Shown here one piece after another: positions 41,519 through 55,700 of a stretch of DNA of 64,000 nt. The notes beneath the pieces were generated by a model that searched no databases, was not told the DNA's origin, and saw nothing but the letters and a program-made list of their open reading frames with translations. Each line of letters begins with the position of its first letter. Position 1 is the first letter of the stretch. Made by a program: the position numbers and the translations under genes. The stretch lies in assembly GCA_964059195.1 (NCBI GenBank), contig CAXKWD010000007.1, positions 155,047,269-155,111,268 of the forward strand, read 5' to 3'. The stretch comes from Ectobius pallidus. Taxonomy: Eukaryota; Arthropoda; Insecta; Blattodea; Ectobiidae.

Positions 41519-43164
41519 AAGCAATAAAGTGAATATTTATCATGTGAAGGTGCACGATGTTCCACACATAACAGGATAAATCTTTGTGTAAAGGAACGAT
41601 ACGGTTTTTTTTTGGTGAAACTATGGGTACGGAATAATATTACATTACATAAATATAAAAAATTACTGAATGGAAGAACTGAAAAATGATAATTGAGGGA
41701 TTAGACATAGTTTCGAATGTTCAAGGCCGAATACAGCCGAAAAATGCCGATCGGCACCTCCTTGTCAGTACGCAACGAAGTCGAGTAGTTCATTTGTCAA
41801 TCTTTGATACTGGCAACTTAACTTGTAGAATGGAAAGTGCAACCTTACGACGGCCCAGGTATAGTAGTTCCATCATTGCCACCTAGATGTCTCTCTTTAT
41901 TTTATAGTGATTTGGGTGGGCAGAGCTTAAGTGGTGACCTGTTCTTCCGTTTTCCCAAAGTAGGCAGTTCGTCACTGCTATAAGCCAAAAAGAAACAGTG
42001 CAAGTTTTGAGAACTATGTACAGCCGTGAAATAAAGGTGGGCCAACATCAAAGTTCTATGAAATGGTTCTCAAATTTTAATGAAATTACAGTCTACATAT
42101 GGCATGGTGAAGTTCATTATGTTTTATCTTTTAACACTGAAACTAAAATTTATTTTTGTTGCCAACTCACTGCTGTATTGAATAATGTAAGCCTAAAGAC
42201 AAGACAACTTTTTGAATGTCAAACATAGGCCTAGTGAATAAAATAACTTATTTTACTAAATATCCACTGAAATAGAAGGAAGTTGAAACCGAAATCAGTC
42301 GTTTTGTTTACCAAAAATCTGGCTCCTTCTTATTAGCTGGAAGCATGTTAAAGAATGGATTTGAATATCAACAAGTAGCATTTTGTGATACGAGTGTGTT
42401 TTGATCTTACTACAACAAATCCAATGGATGTAGTGTGTATTATAGGCTCCAACTGGGGGGGGGGGGGGGGGAGGTGCTTTCTGCCCCCAAAATCTCAATA
42501 GTCCATATTAGTACTTTTATTTTTATTGTTATAGCACATTTTTTAAGTATCGTTTCATTTCAACTGTTTTTTGCTATGGTCTTTAACTTTTTCCCCAGTA
42601 TTCCTGCATTCTTCTTTGAGCTTCCTTTCTCTCTTCAGTCTACTTCTGGTCTGTTTTCAGTTTGAGGACAATAAATTATTATTATTATTATTATTGTTAT
42701 TATTATTATTATTAAAAGTATGAACGACAAATCTTGTGTTTTGTGCAAAATTACTTGGCAGGTCTCTTCTTCATTTATTCCAGAGCCTGTTGTCAGTACC
42801 GGTATCAATTTATGTGACAACCAGTGGTGTAGTAGAGGGTATATGGAGGTATACGTTAGACCTACTACTTAGCGTATATCTTCTGTTGTGTTTTATTTAT
42901 TTATTGTTTATTTGTTTGCATATTTGATAGTTCTAACATTGACTCAAGAAACCAATACAAGAATAGCCTTTGTTAGGTTCTGTGGAGTGTTTTTGATTAC
43001 ATAGCCAGAATCAAATCACGACGATTTTATTATATCCTTGTGCAGAAATGTGATCGATAAAATAATTTCATCTTTTGAAATCTCAAAACTCCATATCTAT
43101 CCTTATATGCCTATTTTATGACAAATTATGGATGTAAGTGCGTTGCAAATGCCTCATTTTGAAA
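41519..43164. other. Intergenic DNA with a poly-G run and an (ATT)n tail
   Basis: A run of about 18 G at 42457-42474 and an (ATT)n tail at 42671-42715 preceded by a LINE-like end (GAGGACAATAAATTATT). A frame at 41998-42228 has protein-like stretches but I do not recognise it. Confidence 0.45.
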
Positions 43165-43372
43165 TCAGTGGAATATTTTTCATTTTTTGTCTAAATGAAA
43201 TAATTTTATAAATAATATCTCGTATTAACTGCTTCTATGCAGACCAAGAATCCAGTTAAAATTTATGACTTCCGCTAAAATTTATCTGAAACTTTAGAGT
43301 ATACCCTGGGCAAATTTTGGGATAATAGCTCTAGTGACATCTTGTTTGATTAAATCTGAGAAAGGTCTCTGC
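43165..43372. repeat. Duplicated segment, copy in the P450 3' region
   Basis: About 200 bp repeated in direct orientation at 44355-44560, sharing ATATTTTTCATTTTTTGT, CCAGTTAAAATTTATGACTT and GACATCTTGTTTGATTAAAT. This copy ends just 20 bases from the P450 stop codon. Confidence 0.8.
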
Positions 43373-43392
43373 CATCATGGTTGGTGAGATGC

Positions 43393-43733
43393 TTAGTTCC
43401 GAGAAGAGATTGTTATCAGGATGCCTCCTTCTGGTCGCAGGATGAGTTCCCCTAGGAGTTTGATGTCTTCCCTCTTCTCCAGAGATTGCACTCTGTAGTT
43501 CCTGAGGATGTAAGACAGAACAGCTTTCTCTTCTAGCAGAGCAAACTTCTGTCCTATGCAGTTCCTTGGCCCTGCACTGAAGGGCACATAGGCATAAGGA
43601 TGTCGGCTGGCCACCCTCTCAGGCAGGAAATGGTCTGGGTTGAACTTGTGAGGCTCCGGGAAGTACTTTGGGTTGCGATGCAGTGTGTACAGGTGCATAG
43701 TGAGCGAGCAACCCCGTGGGATGTTGAAACCAG
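43393..43733 (-). CDS. P450 exon 10 (haem-binding loop, terminal)
   Basis: Acceptor TTTTAG; begins [20 protein letters not shown], carries [20 protein letters not shown] with haem ligand C454, and ends ILITISSRN plus stop. Confidence 0.94.
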
Positions 43734-46700
43734 CTAAAACATAGAATTAGTGAATTCTGTTATAGAGTACATTAAACCATAATTATTTTTTGCATTTATT
43801 TCTGAACCTGAATTCTAATTACAATTCAATGAAACGGGATGATGGAATGAAGTAATTGTTTGTTGAAACTTTTTTTAATATCTTCTTACTAAAAATAATC
43901 AATAGTACAAGAATAGCCATTTTGGCTACAATAAAAAAAAAATAGTTTTTGAACACTACGTCTACCAAATGTCCTTCATTGCAGTTAAGGCATTCTTGGA
44001 GCCTGGCCTGGAAGTTTTGCTGTGATGTTTTCAGGTGTTTGAACAGTTTTTACACTCCCGCCTCTTTTTTTAGACATCAATCCCGTTTGCTCGAGGTTCT
44101 TTATCCATGCGAATCGCATTATCTGATGAAACAGGCTGGTTACGTGGTATGTTAAATGACATCAAAAAGCATGTCGAGTTGACCATTTTGATAATACGCT
44201 TTCCCTACATAACCGGTTGTTCACCTGTCCAACGATCCATTGCAACTAATGGTAGATTGTCCAGATTTTGACGCACCAGTTGCCTTCCCCCCCCCCCTCC
44301 CTACCTCCCGTTTCATTGATGGACCCTGTATTTTTATTTATTTAGTCCCCTCAACAATCAGTGAAATATTTTTCATTTTTTGTATAAATTAAATAATATA
44401 ATTAATAATATCTCATATTAATTACTTCTATGCAGATCAAAAATCCAGTTAAAATTTATGACTTTCACTAAAATTTCTCTGAAACTTTAGAGAATATTGG
44501 GTAAATTTTGGGACAATAGCTCTGGTGACATCTTGTTTGATTAAATCTGCGAGAGGTATAATTACGGAGTAGACTACTCTTGTGTACATAATGAAATTAT
44601 ACATACAGTGTGTTTCACGTAGGAGTTGGCCAATCATGCGGGTTTCTGCGTCGCGGTGGCCACAGTGATTGGGTGAAATATCTACGCAAATAAAGCTGCT
44701 AATGACATAATGATTCAGATTCTCACAGTTACAGTTAAAATTACAATGAAAATAACCACGTACCTCATCACAACAGATGTTGGAAATGTCCTCCTCTTGC
44801 ATTCACACAACACAGGCACCTTTTTAGGAATTTTTTTTTCACGCGCCATAAGTTCAGTTTCCGAGATAGAGCTAATTTCTCTTTCAGTTATGTAGGTATT
44901 TCACCCGAGCTTGAAGTTGAAAAATAAAGTGTATAGATCAAACTCCCATACATCAGAAGAACTTAAAGAGAATATCACAAGATATTTTCCCACGATTAGC
45001 TTGCTTCTCCCATAAGATGACAGTAGGGCCCAGATTTTTAGGTTTTTATAAAAGGTATTTTAGACCTTAAACAAACAATTTTATCCGTCTTAATAAAACA
45101 CTAATATTAACACCTAAAATTGTATTATAATTTTGACACAGTTCTCTAGTTTTTTACAAAATAAACAAGTAACTATTTCTTATACCTACACTCGAAAAAT
45201 AGCATAAACAATTTGGATATTTACACTTTAATGATACAATTATTCAATACAGTACTCAATTCACTTCCGATCTACAAAAATAAGTTGACTCGAGTGTCAC
45301 GAATTTGTTCCTTTAATATACTTCTCTGTCGTTAGCTGCAACTTGTTATTTTAAAGTTGAAACAACAATGGATTAGATGGAGATTTCGAAGTATTGCAGA
45401 CGGCTCAAGTTTCATTTCCTGCGACAGCAAGGCAGCACATTTTCGTATTACAAAGACAAACGACAAAGAGACATAAACATTGTTAACTTCAGTGTGTTGT
45501 ATAAACATATTTTTATAATGTATTTTCTTAAAATGCACAAATTCACGTATTTATTTTCCTTTGCATTAATTGGAAAATCTATTTAAAAATCGTGTTTTTC
45601 TAAAAAAATCCTCTTTAGCCCCTAATTTTTCAGCAAAAGCCCCCCTAGCCCCTTTTAGGCCCTTCAGTCCGATTTAGCCCTTCTTAGGTTCTATAACTCT
45701 CCCTGGGAGTTGCAACACCTTGTCGTTGGTGGGAGAGCTTGCGTGGTCCGTTGATCCTATGGGCTATGCCGGCGGTAGCATCTTGCTACTGGTAGGGCCA
45801 CCCAAGCCGGACAGGTCATAGGGGAGGACCCAGACGAAGAAGCAACTCAGAAGAGGATAATCCACCGGCTTCAAGGGCGGAAGAGGAACTAGTTTCCCAA
45901 CGACTAAGAAGGCGAAAGAGATTTCCAATCCTAACCTGCTGCCTTGCAGTGCGAAATTGGTTTTTCAAAGGCTAAGGGAAGGAAAACCCTGATTAAAAAC
46001 CAGGGGTAGACTGGACTCCCTGAGCTGTGGAGAAAGCAACCAGCCTAGGAGAAGAAAACTCCAAAATCAAATCACCTGGTCCTCCAGGTTGGGGGTTGGG
46101 CGTAGGGCTAACTCCCCTACCCCGTAAAAAGAACATTGTTATGGATACCTTAAGTAAGCCAATAGTAAAATCGGATAACTTGGTGACGACCCGGCGAGAA
46201 AAACGGTTAAGGAGAAGGAAAACGGATATGGTATTAGCTACATGGAACGTGAGGACATTGAAGAGACCTGGTAAGCTGAAAGAATTAAGGAATGAATTGG
46301 ATAAGTACGGAGTGAAGATAGCAGCATTACAGGAAGTAAGATGGAAAGGGCAAGGGATGATAGCGACAGGAAAACATATCTTGATGTATAGTGGAGGAGA
46401 AGAAGGCAGAAATGGGACAGGATTTTTGATACAAAGGTCTGTGAAGAAAAGCGTGATCAATTTCAATGCAATTAATGATAGGATGTGCTCCTTAAGACTC
46501 CAAGCAAAATTCTTTAATGTTACAATGTTCTGTGTGTATGCCCCTACAGAGGAGGCGGAAGATGAGGAGAAAGATGCTTTTTACTCCAAATTGGAAGAAG
46601 AAATTAATAAAGTTCAAAGACATGATGTAAAAATGATTTTAGGAGACTTAAACGCAAAGATCGGAAGAGAAGAGGTGTATAAGCACATTGTAGGGAAAGA

Positions 46701-49700
46701 AAGCCTGCACGAAAGTAGTAATGACAATGGATTGAGGCTAATTGACTTTGCGAGTGGGAAGCAGATGATAATAAAAAGTACCTGGCAGCCCCGGAGAAAC
46801 ATAAGGAAGGAAACTTGGATATCGCCAGATGGAGTGACAAGAAACCAAATAGACCACGTGATTATAGACAGAAGGCATGCATCAGATATTATGGATGTTA
46901 GAAGTTGTAGAGGGGCTGATGCTGATACAGACCACTATCTTGTTAAAATTAAATATAGGCAAAAAATTGATTTGGCGAGAACTGAAAAAGCAAAAAGAAA
47001 GGAGAAGCACAATGTTGAAGCATTAAAAAATGAGGAATTGAGAGAGAAGTATAAGAAGAAAATAGTAGAATCTTTGGAAAGAAAAAAGGAGTTTTGGGAA
47101 AAGGGGGAAATGGAAAGTAAGTGGGAGATACTGAAAATAACTATTAAGGAGGCTGCGGATGATGTCTTGGGAAAGAAGGAGCATGTGAAGAGAGAAGAAT
47201 GGTTTGATGAGGAATGCTTAACACTAATAGAAGAGAGGAATGAAGTTAGGAAAAGAATGCTCCAAAGGAGGACAAGACAAATAGTTGAAGAGTATAGAGA
47301 GAAGCGGAGAAAAGCAAATAAGATGTGCAGATTAAAAAAAAGAGCGTTTGAGAGAAAGAGAATTGAAGAATTGGATGAAATGAAGGATAGAAATGAAGTA
47401 CGAAAGTTTTATGAGAGAACTAAAGACCTTAAGAGAGGTTTCCAACCAAGAGTGGTCTTTCTCAAGGATAAGGATGGAAATTTTATTGGAGAAGAAAATA
47501 AAGTGCTTGAAAGATGGCAGGATCATTTTTACAAGTTACTAAATGGAAATAAGGAGGATAGAGAAGAGGAGAGCATCAACGAAGATTTGGAAAGAAGAGA
47601 AGCAAATGAGGTAGTAGGAGAACCAGAATTAGAAGAGGTCAAGAAAGCAATTAAAGCATTAAAAAATAATAAAGCCCCAGGAGAGGATGCAATAGAATCG
47701 GAGTTGTTAAGGTATGGGGGAGAGGGAATAGAGAATGCTGTTTATGAATTGATAAAGGAGGTGTGGAGGAAGGAGGAAATGCCCAAGGATTGGACAGTAG
47801 GCATAATTTATCCGATACACAAGAAGGGAGATAAGTCAGTTTGTGAAAACTACAGAGGGATTACGCTGCTAGATGGAACTTATAAGGTTTTTGGTAAGAT
47901 ATTAGCCTCACGACTTGAATTTTGGATGGAAAGAATTTTAGGGGACTATCAATCGGGTTTCAGAAAAAACCGCTCTACACTGGACCAAATATTTATATTA
48001 AGACAAGTGCTGGAGAAGTTTTATGAATATGACAAGCAGCTTTATCAACTGTATGTCGATTTTAAGCAGGCGTACGACAGTCTAGAGAGAGGTAAAATTT
48101 ACAAGATTATGCGAGAATTTGGAATCCCGAGTAAACTGATCAGGTTGACAGAGATGACCCTAAAATCAACGGTATGTAAGGTGAGAGTTGGACAGGATAT
48201 GTCAAAGGCGTTCATAGTGGAAAGGGGATTGAGACAGGGAGATGTGTTATCCACACTGCTCTTCAATATAGCATTGGAAAAAGTTATTCGCCAGCTACCA
48301 ATTAACCCAGGGGGAACTATTCTGAACAGACTAGTGCAAGTGATAGCATACGCTGATGATGTGGCAATCATTGCAAGAAGTGAAAAAGCCCTTGAAGAGA
48401 ATTATGCTGTGTTAGAAGAGGAAGCACGGGACTTAGGATTAGAAGTGAATATAAATAAAACAAAATATATGGAGACAGGAAACACAGAGGGAGGAAGAGG
48501 AAGGACTTCAGTAAGATTGCATGGGAAAGAATATCAGCGAGTTACAACATTTAAATACCTGGGCTCAATAATAACAGCGGATAACAAAACATCGGTGGAA
48601 ATACAGGAGCGGATAACAAGCGGAAATCGATGCTTTTACGCCTTGCAGAATATGTTTAAATCTAAGAATGTCAGCAGGAATACGAAAATTAAAATATATA
48701 CAACAGTACTAAGACCTATAGTGATGTACGGCTCAGAATGTTGGGTGATGACCTGCAGAGAAGAACAGTGGCTATTAAGATGGGAGAGAAAGATATTGAG
48801 AAAGATATTTGGACCAATTAGGGATCAGGATGGCTGGAGAATGAGGACAAATAAAGAGTTGCAAGGATTGTTTGGACTCCCAGATATTGTTGTAAAAATA
48901 AAGCAGGGAAGATTTAGATGGGTTGGCCATGTCCAGAGAATGGAGGAAACCCGCATTGTTAAAAAAATCTTTATAGGAAAACTTGAAGGAAGAAGGAGGA
49001 GAGGCAGGCCAAGAAAAAGATGGATTGATGATGTTGAGGATGACCTCAGAAAGATGGGAGTTAAAGGTTGGAGAAGGAAAACCAAGGACCGAAATGAATG
49101 GAGGCAGGTCATTAAGGAGGCCAAGGTCCTACATGGACTGTAGCGCCGACCAGTAAGTAAGTAAGTAAGGTTCTATAAGATTCATATATTCGGAAGCAAG
49201 GGGCATGAAACTGAAAAATATGTTTAAATGTTCTAATTAGGAAGCTGGGGAAAAAATAGATTAAAACCTTCAAATCCGGGCCCTAGATCACAGTGGTCGT
49301 CAGCATGGAAGCATTCCTTCTACTCACCCGCCTGGAAGCCCAAGAAACCATTATACATTCTCAACATCGGGAAAGCCTCAAGTCACACACAGATACATCT
49401 TGTTCTCTGTAACATTAACAAGATGTTAACATTCCTTACCTATATTCACGTCCTTATTCAGTGTTCTGGAAATTGTTGGCACACTCGGATAAAGTCTTAA
49501 AGTCTCTTTAATCACCCGCTCAAGATACTTCATCTCATTCAGGTCTTTCATGGTGGGTGCGCGTTGTGAACCTTGGAATATGCTCTCCTGCTCTTTGTAT
49601 GCCTCCTCTTGAATATCAGGATGTAGTCCCAGAAGGAAGACAGCCCAACATATGCCTGCACTAGTTGTGTCATGACCCTGCAAAGTCAGATAGTTTACTT

Positions 49701-52700
49701 ACAACATTGGAATGATAAACTACTTACAACATGTCCTGAAGATCTTAAATGCCCGGTTTTATCGACAGGGGTTAAGATTTAACCTTAAGAGGGAGGGGGA
49801 GGGAGAGAGAGAACTACAGAGAGGGGGGGGGGAGAGAAAGAGAAGGTGAACAAAAAGGAAAAGAATAATTAAAAAACGAGATAGTGATACAAAATAAGTG
49901 ACCAACTTCCATTCTAAGAATCTTATTAATAGGGTTTGGATATTTATGAAATGTTATATTTTTAGCCTGACCTCCTTTCTTGCCAAAAGCACAAATTAAA
50001 CACGAATTGCATGTTTGTTATCGTAATTGGACCGTTTTTATTTTGCATATAAAGTCATATTTTGGTCATTTTCATGGTCTTGGTCATATTTCGGTCACAT
50101 TCTTAATTTAACGATATATTTCAGCTATAAATTCGGTAAAAGAGCATAATTATGCAGTATGTGCACTAAATTGTCGACTTAATTTTTTTTCCGAAAAAGA
50201 GTCACAAATATTTTGGTTTTACTTTAACTGAAATGTGAAGGGACAATGACAAATAATAGCACAATTACCTCTTCCTCCTTGTTGTTATCAACTTCCAATA
50301 GACATGTTTCTAAAAGATTTTCAGTTCACAGTTACAGTGGTATCTGGAAACATTAACAGATTAAAAATTCTTTACAAATAAACCTGTAAATCACCTGTAA
50401 AATTGTAAAAAAGTGATTATCTGATGGTATTAATGCGATGTAATAATTTAATGTCATAGCAGTTTTAAATTGGAACTTTTATTTTTAGATAATATGTTCT
50501 TTTATGAAGGGATATTTAGGATTTTTGTCATATTTAGTCATTTTTAAAGTCATATTTACAGTCATATTTTCCACTTTTTTAGGTCATAAACATCTGAACC
50601 CTACTTATTAATAATAACAACCTAATAATAAACCATGCCACATGTTGTTGCCAAACTGTTTATGAATCAATGGATCAACCAGCGATTGCAAGATTCTCAC
50701 CTCAAACATGAATGTATCCACTTCTTCTCGTAGTTCTTCATCCGTCAACTTGACACCATCCAGTGATGCCTCCAGTAGCAAATCAAGGAAAGCCTTTCTT
50801 TTCTTCTTTCCTACATACATACATCTTAGATTTGTTATAAATACATCAGAATGTGAATTATCTGAGAAATTCTTGATACACAAGATAGACCACTTGTATG
50901 CCTACCTAGGAAAGCATCCTCATCACTTGAGGTTGTTGCAGGCGCAATGTTGTCTTCTCTGAGACTTGCCTTCCGCTCAGTAATTACCTTCAAACACAAA
51001 AGTCACTATTGTTATGCGTTAGTCAAGAAAAATTCAGGATATGTTAAAAGAACAAGGTTCACATACACAATAGCTATTTATGTATCAAGTACACAAAATT
51101 ACACTTTAGCGGATGAATCAGATATTGCAGGAGAGGCGTAAGCCAAGGTCGAAATATTGGATGAGTCTGCTAAAGCTTTTGCATACATGGTGTATACAAT
51201 ATTTTTTAGTAAAAGCTCTTTAAATTATATGACATGAAATAAAAATACCATATAATTAATTATAAAAGGCATAGTCAGCCATTTGTAGATGCCATATTCT
51301 CAAAGCCGGTTGAATCCGTAGGTTTCTTATGAATAATATAGCTATTTTGTCTTAGGCCTATATTTTTTCCAGCCATACCTATATTTTTGAGAGTTGGGGC
51401 CTGACAGGTTTGCGATCAACCTTGGAACTCCTGTGGGATATTGCTAATCATCTGACATGTGTATAAGCGGAATCTTTTTCACAAAGGCACACAGCCAGAG
51501 ACAGAATGTCTTGTGTAACAACATTAACGTAAATAAATGCAATTTGAAGCCAAGAGGAAAGGGGTACAACAAATTCTTGAACACGTACTAATGTTGAATC
51601 AGTAATATTGGCAACGTAGTCATGGTTACCATTGCAATGATGCTGTAACGCTCGATGTTTTCCCCATCACAGTGCTAAAGTCAGGCCCCACCTCTCAAAA
51701 ATCATGGGATAGATAATGAATGAAACATTAAAAATAGTATTTTAATGCAAACGATGTATATAATCGCTTTCGTTATTTTGTTTGACACAAACTTCTCCAA
51801 ATTTCAAAATTGAGTAAATTAACGATTTTCTCCAATATGAAACTGGAAAATCTTTAAGGGCAGTGGCGGACGCAGAGGGGGGATCGAGGGGATATCCCCC
51901 AAAATTAAAAAAAAAAAACTGTAAAAAGAATAGGCTATAAATGCGAATCGGTACAACAAATTTTACACACCTATTTATATCTGTGTTCTCTAGTAAATAA
52001 ATTGCTTATTTCTCATGAATTGAAATGGACTCTAGAATACAGAAAATATTAGTCCTTAGTCAACTTGTTCAGTTCGAATTTCTACAATCAGTTGCTTTTA
52101 GATCCATTCTAACATTTTTGTCTCAGATCTGCTAATTGTCATTTTCATTCTGGTCTTCCCACTCCCATTCGAGTAACATATCCAGCTTGTATTATCCACC
52201 TTCATTTAATTAATCTTACGATATTAGGAGTGCAATACAGACTGTAAATTTTATTGTTGTACAGCTTTCTGTATTCCCCTGACATTCCATTCTTTTGGCC
52301 CAAATATTTTCCTTAAAACTTTGTTTTCAAATCTTTTCAACTTGTGTAGGGCCTACCATAATGTAATTGGACATGTTTCGCATCCACTAATAACATTACA
52401 GTTTTGTAAACTCTATAAATATAAAATAACTTTTTATTTTATTTTATTTTTTTTAGTTTTCTTTCTATCTCCTCAAATCCCTCCCCAAAAGAAAATTCTG
52501 TGTCTGCTACTGTTTAAGGGGTATGCATACCCACACGTACCCCCAGAAAAAAAAGCACTGACTGTTCACTTTCTACATTGCTAACATAACTATGTTTCAT
52601 GTGGTAACCAATCATAATCCAGGTGCTGTGCTAGGCAGCAAGTCAAAGATATGCTACTTTTTAGTTAGAGAAAACAGACTATAGTCACCCGCTTAGTGAA

Positions 52701-55700
52701 GCCATGCAGAATCTTGAGGCACTCCGCTGATCTCTTGCCCAGACTTGACATGTTGAACATGAATTCCCAATGTAGCCATGGCTTGAACATCCTCTGTACA
52801 GTCACTTCACTCATGCTGAAACACAACAACAACACCGGATACACAACATTTAAAAGTGTGTATGTGTCGTCGTCCAGAAAGTAAAGAACAATTTGTCATA
52901 AAACTCTTAAAAATCTTGGATTTATTATGAGGAACTCTATAAATATTGTCGTATAAGTACACTACTTAGACTGTATAGAACCATTGTCAGACCAAAATTA
53001 GAATACTGTTAGAATTAGAATTAGAATTAGCCCGTTTCATCCCTAAAGGGCAAGGGCCTCTTGACTGGCAAGGTGGCTGCTTCGGCAGTCCCGCTTAGCC
53101 ACAGCGGGAAAGGTCCTCATTCCTCTTATGTTGCTTCTGTCAGTCGCCTCCATTCCCTTCGATCTTTGGCCTTCGTAGTCCAGTTTGTCCCAAGGTGAAG
53201 CTTTAGGTCTTCTGCCCATCTTCTCTTCTGTCGTCCTACTGTTCTGTGGCCGATTCGTGGGTCCCAAGCTGTTGTTATATGCGTCCATCTGTTGTGATCC
53301 ATCCTCATGACGTGACCTGCCCACTTTCTTTTCAGAGATATGGCCGATGTTGTTATGTCTTTGATGTTTGTCATTGCCCTTAAGTCTTCGTTGCGGATTC
53401 TGTCTTGGAGTTTAACATCTAGGATTTTTCTCTCCATTTTCCTCTGGCATGTTTCTAACATTTTCCTTTCTTTAACTGTCAGGGCCCAGGTTTGGGCTCC
53501 GTACAGAAGGATGGGTAAGATGCAAGTGTCCAATATGTCTTTCTTTAATCTGATGTTATAGGCCTTACTTGTGAGAATAAATTTCAAACTCCAGAATTTG
53601 GACCATGCTGTAGAGATGCGTCTCTGAACTTCTTTGCGGGTGGCGTTTCCGAATGACATAATTTGGCCAAGGTAAATGTATTCATTGACATATTGTAGTT
53701 CTTCGTTGTTAACCTTGATAATTTTTTCGGTACTGTTTGTCATTAGTTTTGTTTTGTGAGGGTTCAGTTCCAGTCCTGCTTCCTTGCTCTTGTGGGATAG
53801 TTCATGGATGTTCCGTCTTAGTTCTTCTGCTGAAGATGCAAATAGGATGATATCATCTGCAAACCTCAGTTCTCGGAGTGGTTTTCCATCAATTTTGATT
53901 CCACCTTTCAATTTCATTCTCTGGAAGATATCTTCTAGTGTGCTGATAAACAGACTAGGGGATATGGGGTCTCCTTGCCTTACTCCTCTTTCCAGTTTAA
54001 AAGTATTGCCCTCTGTCTCTAATTGGATCTTAGCTTGCATGTTTGAATATAGTTTGGCGAGTATCCTGATGTATTTTTCCTCCAGTCCTTGATTTTGTAG
54101 GGCGTTCAAGATTGGTACATGTTCGACGGAGTCAAAGGCTTTGGTGAAATCTATGAAAGCCAAGTAGAGCTCTAGGTTGAATTCCTGAACTTTTTCCATA
54201 ATTTGGGATACCGTTTGCAAATGATCTGTGGTGGAGAAGCCAGCACGAAAGCCCGCTTGCTCTACGGACTGTACTGATCATTAATTTTGAATCCTGCTAT
54301 CATTAAATACAGTAAATTAATAGAGTTCATTCAAAATAAATTACGTATACGTATAAGTATTGCGGACAGTTAATCTATTACCCTAAATTTGAATCATATT
54401 CAACTATGTTACAGTATTTCAATATCTCTGAATTAACACACAGACGAAATTGTCATGCATTGTTGTTTTTATACAAATTACTCAACAACAAAATACATTA
54501 TTTATTAATATTCTCAAAGAAATATCTTTTTATGTTCCACGTTATAGATCTTATAAATTGAATGATCCTTTTTTCATTCCAAAAGTAAACATTGACTCCC
54601 TTAATAATTCTCCTCTTTATAATGTGCTCTGTCTATACAATCAATCGCACAAAGTGCACAATATAGATATATTTGATACTAAAAATAAGCAGTTTAAAAG
54701 TATCTGATATAAAAAATTGAAAACTTTAAAATAGTAATAATTAAAAAGTGATAGTTAAAATATGCTCCGTGTCATTTTCTTTATTTAAGTCTTTCATTTC
54801 CTCCAACACTACTATATTAGCCTACTTATGTTTTTTATCTGTTCCCGTCATTGTGTAATTTTCATATTGTATGTGTTTCTTGTTTCTTTTTTGTGTAATT
54901 TTTTTAGTTGTAGTTTTAGTATAAACATATAATATTAGTGTTGTAAAATTGGTATAATTAATATAAGCGAATGTTGTAACAGGGCAATGAGCCTGTCACA
55001 TTCTCAACAGAATAAAATAAAATAAAATAACTAAATAATAACGAAAGATATCAACACAACTTATACAGTATAGTACTTTTAATATAAATCTGTACTTACT
55101 CATAAATAGCCTTCACATATTCTGAGCCACGTTCTTCCTGAGCGTAAATCGGAGTCCCCATTGCTGTCTCTGAAAGCAAAGATTTGTAGGAAAACTTGAG
55201 TTGTCGTTAGATGATCATAGGTAGGATTTATTAAGACTATTTACTAAGACTATTAAGACTATTCCATGAATAAAATGTAATGGATTATATAATTAATAAT
55301 AATGTTCTTATTTCGTTGTTTAAAATGAAATCAATATTCTGTCTTGGTATACTAAATGCATGAACAGTCGATAAATCCATTCGAGTTACAAGATTCTAAC
55401 TGATGCTACCAGTAAAGCATATGAGAAATAGTTAACCTAACTCAGATAAGTTAACAGCAGAACAGAATAAAAGCACACGAACCGGAAAGTCACAGGTTCG
55501 ACTTCCGATAAGGTCGTTGGGATTTTTCAATTGGCTTAACCCTTCTGGTGGCACTATGGCCCAGGGTCACCTAAGCCTCTAGCAGAAATGAGTACCGGGA
55601 GCAATCCGGAGGGTAAAGGCTGACAACGTTTCCAATCTTTAATAATTACAACAATAAAAAAATCCCTTTAGGCAGGCCTACAGGCGGAGGTAGATTTCGA

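Larger units (their letters stand above)
45024..49285. mobile_element. hAT-like MITE split by a full-length LINE, P450 intron 9
   Basis: The ends TAGGGCCCAGATTTTTAGG and inverse (TTCAAATCCGGGCCCTA) are flanked by GATGACAG and GATCACAG (7 of 8 identical). Without the LINE it would be about 780 bp. Internal motifs such as TAGCCCCTTTTAGG and TTTTTAGGTTTTTATA are repeated near 45030-45070 and 45610-45690. Confidence 0.75.
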
